The notes below the pieces were generated by a model. It was not told the origin of the DNA. It worked only from the letters and a program-made list of their open reading frames with translations, and searched no databases. A stretch of 64,000 nucleotides of DNA from Desulforamulus ferrireducens (lineage in GTDB: Bacteria > Bacillota > Desulfotomaculia > Desulfotomaculales > Desulfotomaculaceae). A program made the translations under genes and the position numbers. The stretch lies in the NCBI RefSeq assembly GCF_002005145.1, contig NZ_CP019698.1, positions 124,001-188,000 of the forward strand. Direction: 5' to 3'. Shown here piece by piece: positions 24,530 through 33,548 of this stretch (position 1 is its first letter; every line of letters begins with the position of its first letter).

Positions 24530-24606
24530 GCTGTCGGCCATCGGCCATCAGCCGTCGGCCTTCGGTAAAAATTGGCCATTGGTCTTTGGCCGTTAGCCAT
24601 TGGCTT
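24530..24606. repeat. GGCC-type degenerate repeat tract 1
   Basis: Repeated units of the type CGGCCATCGGCCATCAGCCG and then TTGGCCATTGG, TTTGGCCGTTAGCCATTGGC. ORFs across it are low complexity and not credible genes. Tract 2 at 24748 is largely the inverted form. Confidence 0.6.
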
Positions 24607-24747
24607 AGTTGGATTAAACATGGTACTCGTGGTACATTCCCCTGAAGAATTATTTGAACCCCCACGCTATGGGGGTTGGTGCAAAGCGACAGAGGGAGTT
24701 TGGCAAGGGTTTATACCCAACTCCCTCCATCGGTGAGGTTCTCAAAA

Positions 24748-24830
24748 AGGCCAATGGACAAAGGCTAAAGGCCAAGAGCCAAAAGCCAATGGCTTACGGC
24801 CTATGGCCTAAGGCCAAAAAGCGCCTAAAA
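24748..24830. repeat. GGCC-type degenerate repeat tract 2
   Basis: Units such as AAGGCCAATGGACAAAGGC and AAAAGCCAATGGC, CCTATGGCCTAAGGCC. It can pair with tract 1 over parts of its length. The stretch 24471-24832 otherwise holds no gene I can support. Confidence 0.6.
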
Positions 24831-24870
24831 AAGGGAAGTGTCGCATTACCGCAGTTACGCGACACTTCCC
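24826..24870 (-). terminator. Terminator of carB
   Basis: On the minus strand GGGAAGTGTCGC pairs with GCGACACTTCCC and is followed by a U run (AAAAAA on the plus strand at 24827-24832). Confidence 0.88.
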
Positions 24871-24886
24871 ATGCTTATTTCTTCCA

Positions 24887-27800
24887 CTAGAAATTTTTCT
24901 CTTTAATTTCCCTGTGATACTCCTGCAGGGATTTCAATGGAGCCTTATGTGTACTATTTTCAATATAAGTAGCAATACCCTTGGCACTGGCCAGGGCTGC
25001 GGCCACGGTGGTGATATATGGTACTTTATACTTGATAGCCGCCTTGCGAATATAGGAGTCGTCATGCTGACCCCGTTTACCAAAGGGGGTATTAATCACC
25101 AGGTGAATCTCATGGTTGGTAATGCCATCCACAATATTCGGGCGACCTTGATAAATTTTGTTAATTACCTGTGAGGCAACACCATGTTCCTTGAAGAAAC
25201 GGTGGGTTCCCTCGGTGGCTTTAATGATGAAGCCAAGCTGGGCAAAGATCCTGGCAGCTTCCAAGGCAGCGGCTTTATCCTGGTCGGTGACACTAATTAA
25301 CACGGTACCTGAGGTGGGCAGTGGTAACTGGGTAGCTTCCTGGGCTTTGTAGTAAGCCAACCCGAAGGAATCGGCAATTCCCAATACTTCACCCGTTGAG
25401 CGCATTTCCGGCCCCAGAACCGGGTCTACCTCCGGGAACATGTTAAAGGGGAAGACGGATTCCTTGACGCCAAAGTGAGTAATTTTCTTAGGACTTAGTT
25501 TATTTATCGAATATTGGCCGCCGGTTGCCTTGGCCATCATTATTTCTGTGGCAATACGGGCCATGGAGATATTACAAACCTTTGATACCAAAGGAACAGT
25601 GCGGGAAGCCCGGGGATTGGCTTCTAAAACGTAAACCCGATCGTCGGCTATGGCGTACTGCATATTCATCAGCCCCACCACCTTGAGCTCCTGGGCAATC
25701 TTCTTGGTGTACTCCTCAATGGTTTTGATATGTTTGGCCGGAATACTGGTGGGGGGTATCACACAGGCGGAATCCCCGGAGTGGATACCAGCCAATTCAA
25801 TATGCTCCATGACTGTGGGGACAAAGGCATCGTTGCCATCGGCAATGGCGTCTGCCTCGGCTTCAATGGCATCCTTGAGGAAGCGGTCAATTAGTATGGG
25901 TCTTTCCGGAGTAACCCCAATGGCCTTGGCCATGAACTGACGCAGCATTTCCTCATCGTGAACAACTTCCATGCCGCGACCACCCAAAACATAGGAAGGA
26001 CGCACCATTAAAGGATAACCAAGGCGGTTGGCGATGACTAAGGCATCTTCCAGGGTCACGGCCATAGATGCTGCCGGCATGGGTATGTCCAGTTTCTCCA
26101 TAATCCTGCGGAACTGGTCACGGTCTTCGGCTAAATCAATGGTTGCCGGTGAGGTACCAAGGATTTTTACCCCGGCTTGGGCCAACTCGCCGGCAATATT
26201 TAAGGGAGTCTGACCGCCAAATTGCACAATGACACCCAGGGGTTTTTCCTTTTCATATATGCTTAACACATCTTCCACCGTTAGTGGTTCAAAGTATAGT
26301 TTGTCGGAGGTATCATAGTCGGTGGAGACTGTTTCCGGGTTGCAGTTGACCATCACTGTTTCATAGCCTAAGTCCCGCAGGGCAAAGGCAGCATGGACAC
26401 AGCAGTAGTCAAATTCAATGCCCTGGCCAATGCGGTTGGGACCGCCACCCAGGATCATCACCTTTGGCCGGTCGCTGTAGGTGATTTGATTGGGAGCGTT
26501 GTAAGTGGAATAATAGTAAAAGGCGTTTTCCACACCGCTGACCGGAACGGCCTCCCAGCCTTGTACAATGCCCAAGGCGATGCGGCGCTGACGGATTTCA
26601 GCCTCCGGTAGATTTAACAGCATGGCTAAATAGCGATCCGCAAAACCATCCTTTTTGGCCTGGGCCAGCAGCTCATCGGGTAGGTGGCCGTCTTTATATT
26701 TCAGGATTTCTTCTTCCAACTGGACAAGCTCCTGCATTTGCTGGATAAACCAGGGTTTAATGCGGGTTAGATTATAAAGCTGCTCTATATCGGCACCTTT
26801 ACGCAAGGCTTCATACATAATAAACTGCCGTTCGCTGGTGGGTTCTGCCAGCATGGCCAGTAATTCCTCCAAGGACCGCTGATGGAAATCCTTGGCGAAG
26901 CCCAAGCCGTAGCGATTGATTTCCAGAGAACGAATGGCCTTTTGGAAGGCTTCCTTATAGTTTTTGCCGATGCTCATTACTTCACCAACAGCCCGCATCT
27001 GGGTGCCCAGCTTGTCCTCGGAACCGGGAAACTTTTCAAAAGCCCAGCGGGGGAATTTAATGACCACATAATCCCCAGATGGAGTGTATTTATCCAGGGT
27101 ACCTTCCCGCCAATAGGGGAGTTCGTCCAGGGTTATGCCCACCGCCAGCATGGCAGAAATCAAAGCAATGGGGAAACCGGTGGCCTTGGAAGCCAGGGCA
27201 GAGGAACGGGAGGTGCGGGGATTAATTTCGATAATCACAACCCGGCCGGTTTTGGGATCATGGGCAAACTGAACGTTGGTGCCACCAATAACCTCAATGG
27301 CTTCCACAATGGCATAGGCATATTTTTGCAGGCGTTCTTGCAGTTCCTGACTAATGGTGAGCATGGGGGCAGAACAAAAGGAATCGCCGGTGTGTACACC
27401 CATGGGGTCAATATTTTCGATGAAGCAGATGGTGAGAAATTGGTTTTTGGCATCCCGCACCACTTCTACTTCTAACTCTTCCCAACCCAAGACCGATTCT
27501 TCAACCAGCACTTGGCCCACCATACTGGCAGCAATACCGCGGGCGGCAATGGTTCTTAATTCCTCAACATTATAGACTAGGCCGCCCCCGGTGCCGCCCA
27601 AGGTATAGGCGGGGCGGATGACCACAGGATAGCCCAACTCCTGGGCAATTTTTTCGGCTTCTTCCACACTGTAGGCCGGTTTACTGAGGGGCATTTCAAT
27701 ACCCAACCTGGCCATGGTTTCCTTAAAGGCAATACGATCTTCGCCCCGTTCAATGGCGTCCACCTGTACCCCGATTACTTTAACCGAATATTTTTCTAAT

Positions 27801-28120
27801 ACACCGGCCTTATGCAGTTCGGAACACAGGTTGAGAGCCGATTGACCGCCCAAATTTGGCAACAGGGCATCTGGTCGCTCCTTAGCAATAATATCTGTCA
27901 GGCTTTTGACGTTTAACGGTTCTATGTAGGTGGCATCGGCAATTTCCGGGTCTGTCATAATAGTGGCCGGATTAGAATTGACCAACACAATCTGGTAACC
28001 CAATTGACGTAACGCCTTGCAGGCCTGGGTTCCCGAATAGTCAAACTCACAAGCTTGTCCAATGACAATCGGACCAGAACCTATAATTAGTATTTTCTGA
28101 ATGTCGGTTCTTTTTGGCAT
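24887..28120 (-). CDS. carB: Carbamoyl-phosphate synthase large subunit
   Basis: 1077 residues, full length. It makes carbamoyl phosphate for pyrimidine and arginine synthesis. Two homologous ATP-grasp halves are visible: the first begins with ILIIGSGPIVIGQACEFDYS, the second with VMILGGGPNRIGQGIEFDYC. Both keep the EINPRTSRSSALASKATG / EANPRASRTVPLVSKVC glutamate sites. The C-terminal MGS-type domain (LISVTDQDK onward) is the allosteric site. The ATG follows GGAGGG. The small subunit carA is not next to it; an IS256-type element lies about 80 bp upstream instead. Confidence 0.97.
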   Translation of the reverse strand: MPKRTDIQKILIIGSGPIVIGQACEFDYSGTQACKALRQLGYQIVLVNSNPATIMTDPEIADATYIEPLNVKSLTDIIAKERPDALLPNLGGQSALNLCSELHKAGVLEKYSVKVIGVQVDAIERGEDRIAFKETMARLGIEMPLSKPAYSVEEAEKIAQELGYPVVIRPAYTLGGTGGGLVYNVEELRTIAARGIAASMVGQVLVEESVLGWEELEVEVVRDAKNQFLTICFIENIDPMGVHTGDSFCSAPMLTISQELQERLQKYAYAIVEAIEVIGGTNVQFAHDPKTGRVVIIEINPRTSRSSALASKATGFPIALISAMLAVGITLDELPYWREGTLDKYTPSGDYVVIKFPRWAFEKFPGSEDKLGTQMRAVGEVMSIGKNYKEAFQKAIRSLEINRYGLGFAKDFHQRSLEELLAMLAEPTSERQFIMYEALRKGADIEQLYNLTRIKPWFIQQMQELVQLEEEILKYKDGHLPDELLAQAKKDGFADRYLAMLLNLPEAEIRQRRIALGIVQGWEAVPVSGVENAFYYYSTYNAPNQITYSDRPKVMILGGGPNRIGQGIEFDYCCVHAAFALRDLGYETVMVNCNPETVSTDYDTSDKLYFEPLTVEDVLSIYEKEKPLGVIVQFGGQTPLNIAGELAQAGVKILGTSPATIDLAEDRDQFRRIMEKLDIPMPAASMAVTLEDALVIANRLGYPLMVRPSYVLGGRGMEVVHDEEMLRQFMAKAIGVTPERPILIDRFLKDAIEAEADAIADGNDAFVPTVMEHIELAGIHSGDSACVIPPTSIPAKHIKTIEEYTKKIAQELKVVGLMNMQYAIADDRVYVLEANPRASRTVPLVSKVCNISMARIATEIMMAKATGGQYSINKLSPKKITHFGVKESVFPFNMFPEVDPVLGPEMRSTGEVLGIADSFGLAYYKAQEATQLPLPTSGTVLISVTDQDKAAALEAARIFAQLGFIIKATEGTHRFFKEHGVASQVINKIYQGRPNIVDGITNHEIHLVINTPFGKRGQHDDSYIRKAAIKYKVPYITTVAAALASAKGIATYIENSTHKAPLKSLQEYHREIKEKNF

Positions 28121-28181
28121 ATGTTCCCTCCATTTAGATTAAAGAAGCAATTATTATTAGTTGATAATAGTTTATAGGTGT

Positions 28182-28187
28182 ATTATA
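28182..28187 (-). promoter_or_regulatory. Candidate -10 box of carB
   Basis: TATAAT on the minus strand. The matching -35 position would fall at about 28205-28210, inside the IS end, and reads TATAAG, which is poor. The IS may have replaced the native upstream promoter part. Confidence 0.4.
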
Positions 28188-28308
28188 TCAAAAAAAGTTA
28201 AGTCCTTATAATTGTGTAAAAAGGTTTTCTGAAAAATAAAGGGAGCCATTACCAAATTCCTCAGTTAGAATAAAGGTGTGAACAATACCTAAAGAGAGGA
28301 GATTTGAA

Positions 28309-29538
28309 ATGGCTCAATATCAGATTACCGTAAATCAGGAACTTTTGCACCGTTTATTTTTAAGCGATAACAAAGATTCCGGTGTAGCAGCTCTGCTGGA
28401 ATCCGTATTGAACCAAATTTTGCAGGCTCAGGCTACCGAGCAACTAGAAGCCGAACCATATGAGCGCACTGAAGAAAGGAAGGGGTATCGCAATGGGACT
28501 TATCCACATAAGCTAACCACTCGCGTCGGCACCCTTACCCTGAGAATTCCTCGGTTTCGCAATGGCAAATTCTCCACAGAACTGTTTGCCAGATACCAGC
28601 GCAGTGAACAAGCTCTGGTACTGGCTCTAATGGAGATGGTAATCAATGGGGTCTCAACCCGTAAGGTGAGCCAAATCACCGAAGAACTTTGTGGAACCGA
28701 GTTTTCCAAATCTACCGTTTCCGAACTGTGCAAGAAGCTAGACCCGGTAGTACATGGCTGGAACAATCGGAATCTGCATGATATGCGCTACCCTTTTATC
28801 CTTGTGGATGCCCTTGTTCTCAAGGTTCGTGAAGAAGGGCGTGTTCGCGCACGTAGTGTGATGATTGCCATTGGTGTTAACACTGATGGTTACAGAGAAA
28901 TTCTCGGATTGATGCTGGGTGATAGTGAATCTGAGTCCAGTTGGGGCGAATTCTTTACCTGGTTAAAATCCCGTGGCTTACGGGGTGTTGATATCATTGT
29001 TTCAGATAATCACGGTGGGTTGGTGAAGGCCGTACGCAGCCATTTTCAGGGTGTTACCTGGCAACGTTGTCAAACCCACTTCATGCGCAACATCCTAGAT
29101 GTTACCCCAAAGTCAATACAGGATGAACTCTATCCACATCTAAGAGCTATTCTAGATGCACCGGACGTAGATACCGCCCGTGTGTTATTAAATCAAACCC
29201 TAGAGGCTTATGAGAACAGGGCTCCAAAGGCCATGAAGGTGTTGGAAGATGGCTTTGATGATGCTACAGCTATTCTTATTTTGCCAGAACGTTATCGCCG
29301 TCGGTTGCGTACCACAAACGGTGTAGAACGCCTTAACGAAGAAATTAGGCGCAGGGAACGAGTTATTCGCATTTTCCCCAACCGCGAGTCCGTGATCCGT
29401 CTAGTAGGTGCCCTCCTTATGGAGTTTGATGACAAATGGGCCAGTGGTAGAAAGTATCTGGATATGAGTGAATACCTGCAATGGCAGGAATCTCAGAGAC
29501 AAGCCCGTGCTTTTTCTAAAGTAACGCCAATTCGGTAA
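28309..29538 (+). CDS. IS256-family transposase
   Basis: 409 residues, normal length (mutator-type transposase). It catalyses cut or copy movement of the IS. Features include EERKGYRNGTYPHKLTTRVG near residues 55-75, the first acidic residue in PFILVDALVLKVRE, IIVSDNHGGLVKAVRSHFQG for the second, the TWQRCQTHFMRNIL signature of the family, and TTNGVERLNEEIRRRERVIR near the C-terminus for the glutamate. AGAGGAGAT precedes the ATG. The gene looks intact, so the copy may be active. Confidence 0.95.
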   Translation: MAQYQITVNQELLHRLFLSDNKDSGVAALLESVLNQILQAQATEQLEAEPYERTEERKGYRNGTYPHKLTTRVGTLTLRIPRFRNGKFSTELFARYQRSEQALVLALMEMVINGVSTRKVSQITEELCGTEFSKSTVSELCKKLDPVVHGWNNRNLHDMRYPFILVDALVLKVREEGRVRARSVMIAIGVNTDGYREILGLMLGDSESESSWGEFFTWLKSRGLRGVDIIVSDNHGGLVKAVRSHFQGVTWQRCQTHFMRNILDVTPKSIQDELYPHLRAILDAPDVDTARVLLNQTLEAYENRAPKAMKVLEDGFDDATAILILPERYRRRLRTTNGVERLNEEIRRRERVIRIFPNRESVIRLVGALLMEFDDKWASGRKYLDMSEYLQWQESQRQARAFSKVTPIR

Positions 29539-29547
29539 ATTAACCTG

Positions 29548-29668
29548 AACACCACCTAAATAACCAAACCATCGGAGCCAGGCGGCTGTCAAGGGGCCGC
29601 GAAGCGGCGGCGAAGCCTTTACCCTTGACGGGCGACTGGGGAGATGGATAATTACAATGGTGGTGTTC
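29548..29668. repeat. Nested inverted repeats between transposase and IS right end
   Basis: Outer arms GAACACCACC (29548-29557) and GGTGGTGTTC (29659-29668), middle arms CCATC/GATGG, and an inner pair GTCAAGGG/CCCTTGAC around a GC-rich loop with CGCGAAGCGGCGGCG. It forms a strong cruciform or RNA hairpin. Similar GTCAAGG/CCTTGAC hairpins occur in the IS3 element and in the 343-bp element farther on. Confidence 0.65.
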
Positions 29669-29796
29669 AAGGTTACCTAGCTGAGGAATTTTACACATAA
29701 ATTAGGACTTGATCTCAAAAAAAAGGAAAAGCATGAGTTATTATGCGAAAGTATACATAAAAATTATCCTTGTAATGTTTAACAATACAACAGTTG

Positions 29797-29825
29797 TTGA
29801 GAATTGACTGCACTTGTGTTATAAT
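29797..29825 (+). promoter_or_regulatory. Candidate tadA promoter
   Basis: TTGAGA at 29797-29802, 17-bp spacer, TATAAT at 29820-29825. Confidence 0.6.
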
Positions 29826-29858
29826 AACCTTTGCTTGTGACTTATATTGTAAGGGGTT

Positions 29859-30317
29859 ATGTCATTGTCCCATGCTTCTTACATGCGGGAAGCGTTGCTG
29901 GAAGCCCGTAAGGCTTATGAAAAAGGGGAAGTACCCATTGGCTGTGTAGTGGTGGTGGATGGACAAATTATTGGCCGGGGGCACGACCTCAGGGAAAGTC
30001 TCTGCGATGCATCTGCCCATGCCGAAATACTAGCCATGCGTGAAGCAGCCAAGAATCTAGGGGACTGGCGGCTAAATCAGGCCACCCTCTATGTAACGGT
30101 GGAACCCTGCGCCATGTGTGCCGGTGCCATTGTGCAGTTTCGGGTCAAGCGGTTGGTCTATGGCGCACCCAATGCCAAATCCGGCTCCATCGATACCATT
30201 TTAGATATCGTCCACCAGCCCAGGTTTAATCACCGGGTAGAGGTGATCGCCGGTATTTTGGAAGATGAGTGCAAGGTTATTATCCAGCAGTTTTTTAAGG
30301 AATTAAGAAATAAATAA
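29859..30317 (+). CDS. tadA: tRNA-specific adenosine deaminase
   Basis: 152 residues. Converts A34 to inosine in tRNA-Arg(ACG), two copies of which are encoded at 24095 and 24230. The zinc-site signatures are intact: H54-A-E56 in SAHAEILAM, and P83-C84-x2-C87 in VEPCAMCAG. The ATG follows AAGGGG. tRNA-Ser(CGA) follows 3 bp after the stop. In many Firmicutes tadA is followed by the SRP RNA and dnaX; here that neighbourhood is interrupted by mobile DNA. Confidence 0.95.
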   Translation: MSLSHASYMREALLEARKAYEKGEVPIGCVVVVDGQIIGRGHDLRESLCDASAHAEILAMREAAKNLGDWRLNQATLYVTVEPCAMCAGAIVQFRVKRLVYGAPNAKSGSIDTILDIVHQPRFNHRVEVIAGILEDECKVIIQQFFKELRNK

Positions 30318-30320
30318 TAC

Positions 30321-30414
30321 GGAGAGTTGGCCGAGCTGGTCGAAGGCGCTCGACTCGAAATCGAGTAGACTGTGATGAGCGGTCTCTAGGGTTCGAATCC
30401 CTAACTCTCCGCCA
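30321..30414 (+). tRNA. tRNA-Ser (CGA)
   Basis: Acceptor GGAGAGT/ACTCTCC, anticodon arm CTCGACTCGAAATCGAG with anticodon CGA, long variable arm, encoded CCA. Its last 66 nt are repeated with one inserted T at 33918-33984, marking it as an integration site. Confidence 0.97.
30349..30414 (+). repeat. Attachment-site copy (left) in tRNA-Ser(CGA)
   Basis: 66 nt from the anticodon arm to the CCA of the intact tRNA. It matches 33918-33984 except for one inserted T. The pair looks like attL/attR left by an element integrated into the tRNA 3' part. Confidence 0.75.
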
Positions 30415-30420
30415 AGTAAA

Positions 30421-30462
30421 CCCAGATATTCCAAGGTTTTGCGGGATGTCTGGGCTTTTTTA
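30421..30462 (+). terminator. Terminator after tRNA-Ser(CGA)
   Basis: Imperfect stem CCCAGATATTCC with GGGATGTCTGGG, followed by CTTTTTT. Confidence 0.8.
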
Positions 30463-30687
30463 TGTCCTTTTCTTGGTGGGAAAATAATCCTCTGTATAAA
30501 TTATTGTCAATGGATGGAGGTTATTTTAGGGTGATTTGTATATGACATGGATAATTCATTAGTGCTATTCAGTATTATTTGGTTTTGTCAACACAAAAGT
30601 TGACCACTTGTGATAAAGTAAAAGTTGACCGGCCCCGATATTAAATGGTAAAGTGACAGATAATTCTTCCTACAATAGCACTTATCA

Positions 30688-31464
30688 TTATTCATTATTA
30701 AGTTGTTGAGATGTGTTTGCTATGGATCTTTGCTGCAGGGTTTCACGAAAACGATAGCTTTCGCCGTTCATTAGATGGATATCAGCCCTGTGGGTTAAAC
30801 GATCAATCAAGGCCTCGGTCATGCGCACATCTCCAAAAACCTCGGGCCACTTTTCAAAGTCCAGGTTGGTTGTAACAATGATGCTGCCAAGCTCATGCCT
30901 GGTTGAGCAAAACTGAAATAATAGTTCAGCACCGGTTTTACTAAATGGAATATAGCCAAGTTCATCCAATATTACCAGTTCGTCACGCATCCACTCCTTT
31001 TCCAGCTTTAGTAAACGGTGTTCTTCGCGGGCGGTTACTAACTCCTCCACCCAGCGGGCGGCTTGATAAAATCTTACCTTGCGGCCTTGCTGACAAGCAG
31101 CCAAGCCAAGGGCAGTGGCTAAATGAGTCTTTCCTGTTCCGGAATTACCCATGAAAATTATGTGACGTTTTTCTTCTATGTATTGGCCCTGGGTTAAAGC
31201 CAATATACGGGTTTTGCTAACACTGGGTATCAGACTGAAGTCAAAGGTTTCCAGGTTTTTAACCTGTGGAAAACGTGCCTGCTTTATCCTGCGGGCTACG
31301 GTGTTTTCTTCTCGCTGGTCTAGTTCATATCGCAGTAAAACACTTAAAAATTCCAAGTGGTTAAAATCCCTGTCCTGTGTTTCCCGCAGCAGATCGGACA
31401 GTGCCTTGGCTGCTGCCGGCAGTCTTAACTCCTTTAGATAATGGGAAACCGTCATTATGTTCAT
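30688..31464 (-). CDS. istB: IS21 helper ATPase IstB
   Basis: 258 residues. A DnaC-like AAA+ ATPase that helps the IS21 transposase choose targets. Walker A is GNSGTGKTHLATALG near residues 105-119, Walker B is LVILDELGYIPF, and the RLTHRADIHLMNGESYR end is typical of IstB. Its ATG overlaps the istA stop by 4 bp, the usual arrangement. It appears intact. Confidence 0.95.
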   Translation of the reverse strand: MNIMTVSHYLKELRLPAAAKALSDLLRETQDRDFNHLEFLSVLLRYELDQREENTVARRIKQARFPQVKNLETFDFSLIPSVSKTRILALTQGQYIEEKRHIIFMGNSGTGKTHLATALGLAACQQGRKVRFYQAARWVEELVTAREEHRLLKLEKEWMRDELVILDELGYIPFSKTGAELLFQFCSTRHELGSIIVTTNLDFEKWPEVFGDVRMTEALIDRLTHRADIHLMNGESYRFRETLQQRSIANTSQQLNNE

Positions 31465-32987
31465 GCCCCAACACCACCTTTAAGCAAGCTGGCATAACGG
31501 TGCAGCTGGGTAGGGGCTATTTGACTTGGCGTTATGCTTACCGGTGTTCGGGCAATGCTTTCCGGTTTTGAAGGTGGCCTGTCGATAATATCCGCCAATT
31601 GTTCTACCTCTGCCGGCAACAGCCTGCTTTGTTCCAGTGCCAGAATTAAGGCGCTGCTTAATATGTGGACAGGATAGCGGCGCAGCAGTAACAATACATT
31701 TACAAAACGCCGGTCGCCTTCTGCCGGGTCAATTCGCTGTACAGCCTGATGGTACTGGGCAAAGGGGGCGGGAAGATTAGCCTGCCGTACCGGTTTGGCT
31801 TGGCCAACAGAGCGAGGTTTTCTTTCTAGTAGTTTTAGGTAATGTTCCAGCCGGAACTTTTGTTTGCCTGCCTCGTAACATCGTTCATGGGTAGCCAGCT
31901 TGGTTTGTTGATAGTAGATTTCAATTTTATCTACATAGCCTTTGACGGTAACCATTTTACCTGTGTACTCAGTGGGCACAGAATACTGGTTTCGGTCAAA
32001 CTGCACCAGGCTAAAGCGGTTTACTTTTGCCTCTTTTCTAGTGCAGCAGTCAAATGTATGAACAGAGAGGGGTAACAGCTTGTCCTGTTCAAGTGTAAAG
32101 GCTTCCCAGAAACTTTGCCGATTGCGGCCCCTTGGTTTTGTGTTAAGTTTCCGGCAGCGTCCCTCGATCCAGTTGTTAAGGGCATCTATCGTAGGAAATT
32201 CAGGTACCGGTGTAAAAATGTGCCACTTAACATAGCGAGCCAAGCTCTCAACGCCGCCTTTTTCATTACCCTTGGCACGGTTACAAAAGTCACTGTCAAA
32301 ACCATGATGGGCGCGAAACTTGATAAAAGCATCCTGTTCTTCCCGTTTACGACCTATCAGCATACGTTTAACGGCGGTCTTTAGATTATCATAAAGAATG
32401 CTTTGCGGGACCCCATTGAAAAATGCAAACGCCTTTTCGTGAGCATCGAAAAATGCTTCTTGCCTCTGATGTGGATAAAATCTGACGTAGAAAGCTTTGC
32501 TGTTGCTGAAGCGTATTAGAAATACATCGCCGTTAATATCCCGGCCGTTGATTTTAACCGTGGCAGGAGTCCAATCACATTGGGCACGGCCAACCGGATC
32601 ATGTTCCAGGGGAACATATGTTTCGGCACGTTCGATATTCAGTTGTTGCTTAATTTCCCTGACCCAGCCCCGGACGGTTGAATCACAGCCGGTAAAGCCT
32701 TTCTCTTCTTGAAGGCGTTCAAAGATACGGCTGGCGGTGTAACGTTGTTTGGGTGGAGCATTAAGGTTTTCAACTATCCATTCGCGGATAATTGGTAAAA
32801 ACTGTTCCTTAAGCGGTGCGGGTGGGGAAACTTTTCGTTTGTAACGTGTGACCTCTTCCACAGAACCATAAAGTATTTTGCGGATGGTCTGCCGGGCAAG
32901 ACCAGTTTCTCTAGAAATTTGTCTTATTGATTTGCGTTCCTTGATGTGAAGATCTTTGATATACTTATAAGTGTCCACCTTGATCAT
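31461..32987 (-). CDS. istA: IS21 transposase IstA
   Basis: 508 residues. DDE transposase with an N-terminal helix-turn-helix (SIRQISRETGLARQTIRKIL), an rve-type core beginning HDPVGRAQCDWTPATVKING (first aspartate), LYDNLKTAVKRML for the second, and the glutamate near GNEKGGVESLARYVKWH. The C-terminal beta-rich part includes VPTEYTGKMVTVKGYVD. Length and order match a complete IstA, so this IS21 copy may be functional. Confidence 0.95.
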   Translation of the reverse strand: MIKVDTYKYIKDLHIKERKSIRQISRETGLARQTIRKILYGSVEEVTRYKRKVSPPAPLKEQFLPIIREWIVENLNAPPKQRYTASRIFERLQEEKGFTGCDSTVRGWVREIKQQLNIERAETYVPLEHDPVGRAQCDWTPATVKINGRDINGDVFLIRFSNSKAFYVRFYPHQRQEAFFDAHEKAFAFFNGVPQSILYDNLKTAVKRMLIGRKREEQDAFIKFRAHHGFDSDFCNRAKGNEKGGVESLARYVKWHIFTPVPEFPTIDALNNWIEGRCRKLNTKPRGRNRQSFWEAFTLEQDKLLPLSVHTFDCCTRKEAKVNRFSLVQFDRNQYSVPTEYTGKMVTVKGYVDKIEIYYQQTKLATHERCYEAGKQKFRLEHYLKLLERKPRSVGQAKPVRQANLPAPFAQYHQAVQRIDPAEGDRRFVNVLLLLRRYPVHILSSALILALEQSRLLPAEVEQLADIIDRPPSKPESIARTPVSITPSQIAPTQLHRYASLLKGGVGA

Positions 32988-33099
32988 CCTTTTCTACCTG
33001 CCTTTGCTGTTGTCTTGTCAACTCCAGCATAGCAGGTTTGATGGTCAGGGTGGTCAACTTTTTCTTTAGCATTTTCTTTTCTGGTGGTCAATTTTTATT

Positions 33100-33201
33100 C
33101 TAGCAAATACAAAGCTGCTTAAGGATGAAACTTTTATTAATGGACTAGCTAATGAAATTGCCTACGGGCTTATTATTGCCCTAGGCCTGGAAAGGGGTTA
33201 A
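33100..33201 (+). pseudogene. C-terminal remnant of a phage-type gene, possibly an amidase
   Basis: An open frame enters from the IS21 end and reads LKDETFINGLANEIAYGLII, ALGLERG, stop. This ending is reminiscent of phage-type N-acetylmuramoyl-alanine amidases, whose C-terminus often has an ANAI-type helix. The rest of the gene is missing, lost when IS21 inserted or by later deletion. The family call is tentative. Confidence 0.4.
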
Positions 33202-33204
33202 GAT

Positions 33205-33360
33205 ATGAAACCACTATTTGATAGATTAGTATCCCGTAAGTCGATCATGTCCCTGGTGGCAGCCGCCGTGGCCGGAGCGAAGGTATATTACCCTGACCTG
33301 CCGGAGGATGCTATTTATGCCATTGCCTGTATTGGCTATGTTCAGTGGAAGGTGCTGTAA
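33205..33360 (+). CDS. Small phage-like protein (51 aa)
   Basis: Begins MKPLFDRLVSRKSIMSLVAA and ends IACIGYVQWKVL. The ATG follows AAGGGG, 3 bp after the amidase-like remnant, like small proteins next to lysins in phage lysis modules. One short hydrophobic stretch lies at residues about 16-25. No family is recognised. It is probably a leftover of the element integrated at tRNA-Ser(CGA). Confidence 0.5.
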   Translation: MKPLFDRLVSRKSIMSLVAAAVAGAKVYYPDLPEDAIYAIACIGYVQWKVL

Positions 33361-33548
33361 GCAGCCCAGTTGGCGAAGTGGGCGGCATATAAAACTATAT
33401 CTACCAATGTACTGGAAAACAATAATAACAACTTACTTGACAAAGGCATAGTATTTTAGCAAATCACTTTCATCAAAATTTGTAAAGCAAAATCAGCTAT
33501 ACTTTTTTTCTTTCTGGGTGGTAAAATTTTTTTAGCAAGATTGAGTAT

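Larger units (their letters stand above)
28200..29710 (+). mobile_element. IS256-family insertion sequence
   Basis: 22-bp imperfect terminal repeats: AAGTCCTTATAATTGTGTAA at 28200 and AAGTCCTAATTTATGTGTAA on the opposite strand ending at 29710 (18 of 22 match). A second, inner similarity AATTCCTCAG(T/C)TAG is found near both ends, so the true boundary could be slightly different. No 8-9 bp target duplication is visible. It encloses one transposase gene and a long structured segment after it. Confidence 0.8.
30596..33105 (-). mobile_element. IS21-family insertion sequence
   Basis: TG...CA ends: TGTCAACACAAAAGTTGACC at 30596 and, on the other strand from 33105, TGCTAGAATAAAAATTGACC (with the next AC, 16 of 22 match). 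Each end has a second inner AAAGTTGACC copy (left near 30627, right near 33053), the multiple transposase-binding sites expected for IS21. No target duplication is seen; the left flank does not continue the gene interrupted on the right, so flanking DNA was probably deleted. Confidence 0.88.

Noticed and set aside
24391-24890. Open frames across the GGCC repeats (76 and 78 codons)
   Set aside because: They translate the repeat tract or run into tRNA and terminator sequence; low complexity and no ribosome sites.
26882-27475. 197-codon frame antisense to carB
   Set aside because: Shadow of the biased codon use of carB; no ribosome site and a Gly/His-rich composition with no family resemblance.
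28200-29710. Target-site duplication for the IS256-type element
   Set aside because: The sequences next to the proposed ends (AAAAAGTT and GATCTCAA) do not match, so no duplication is claimed.
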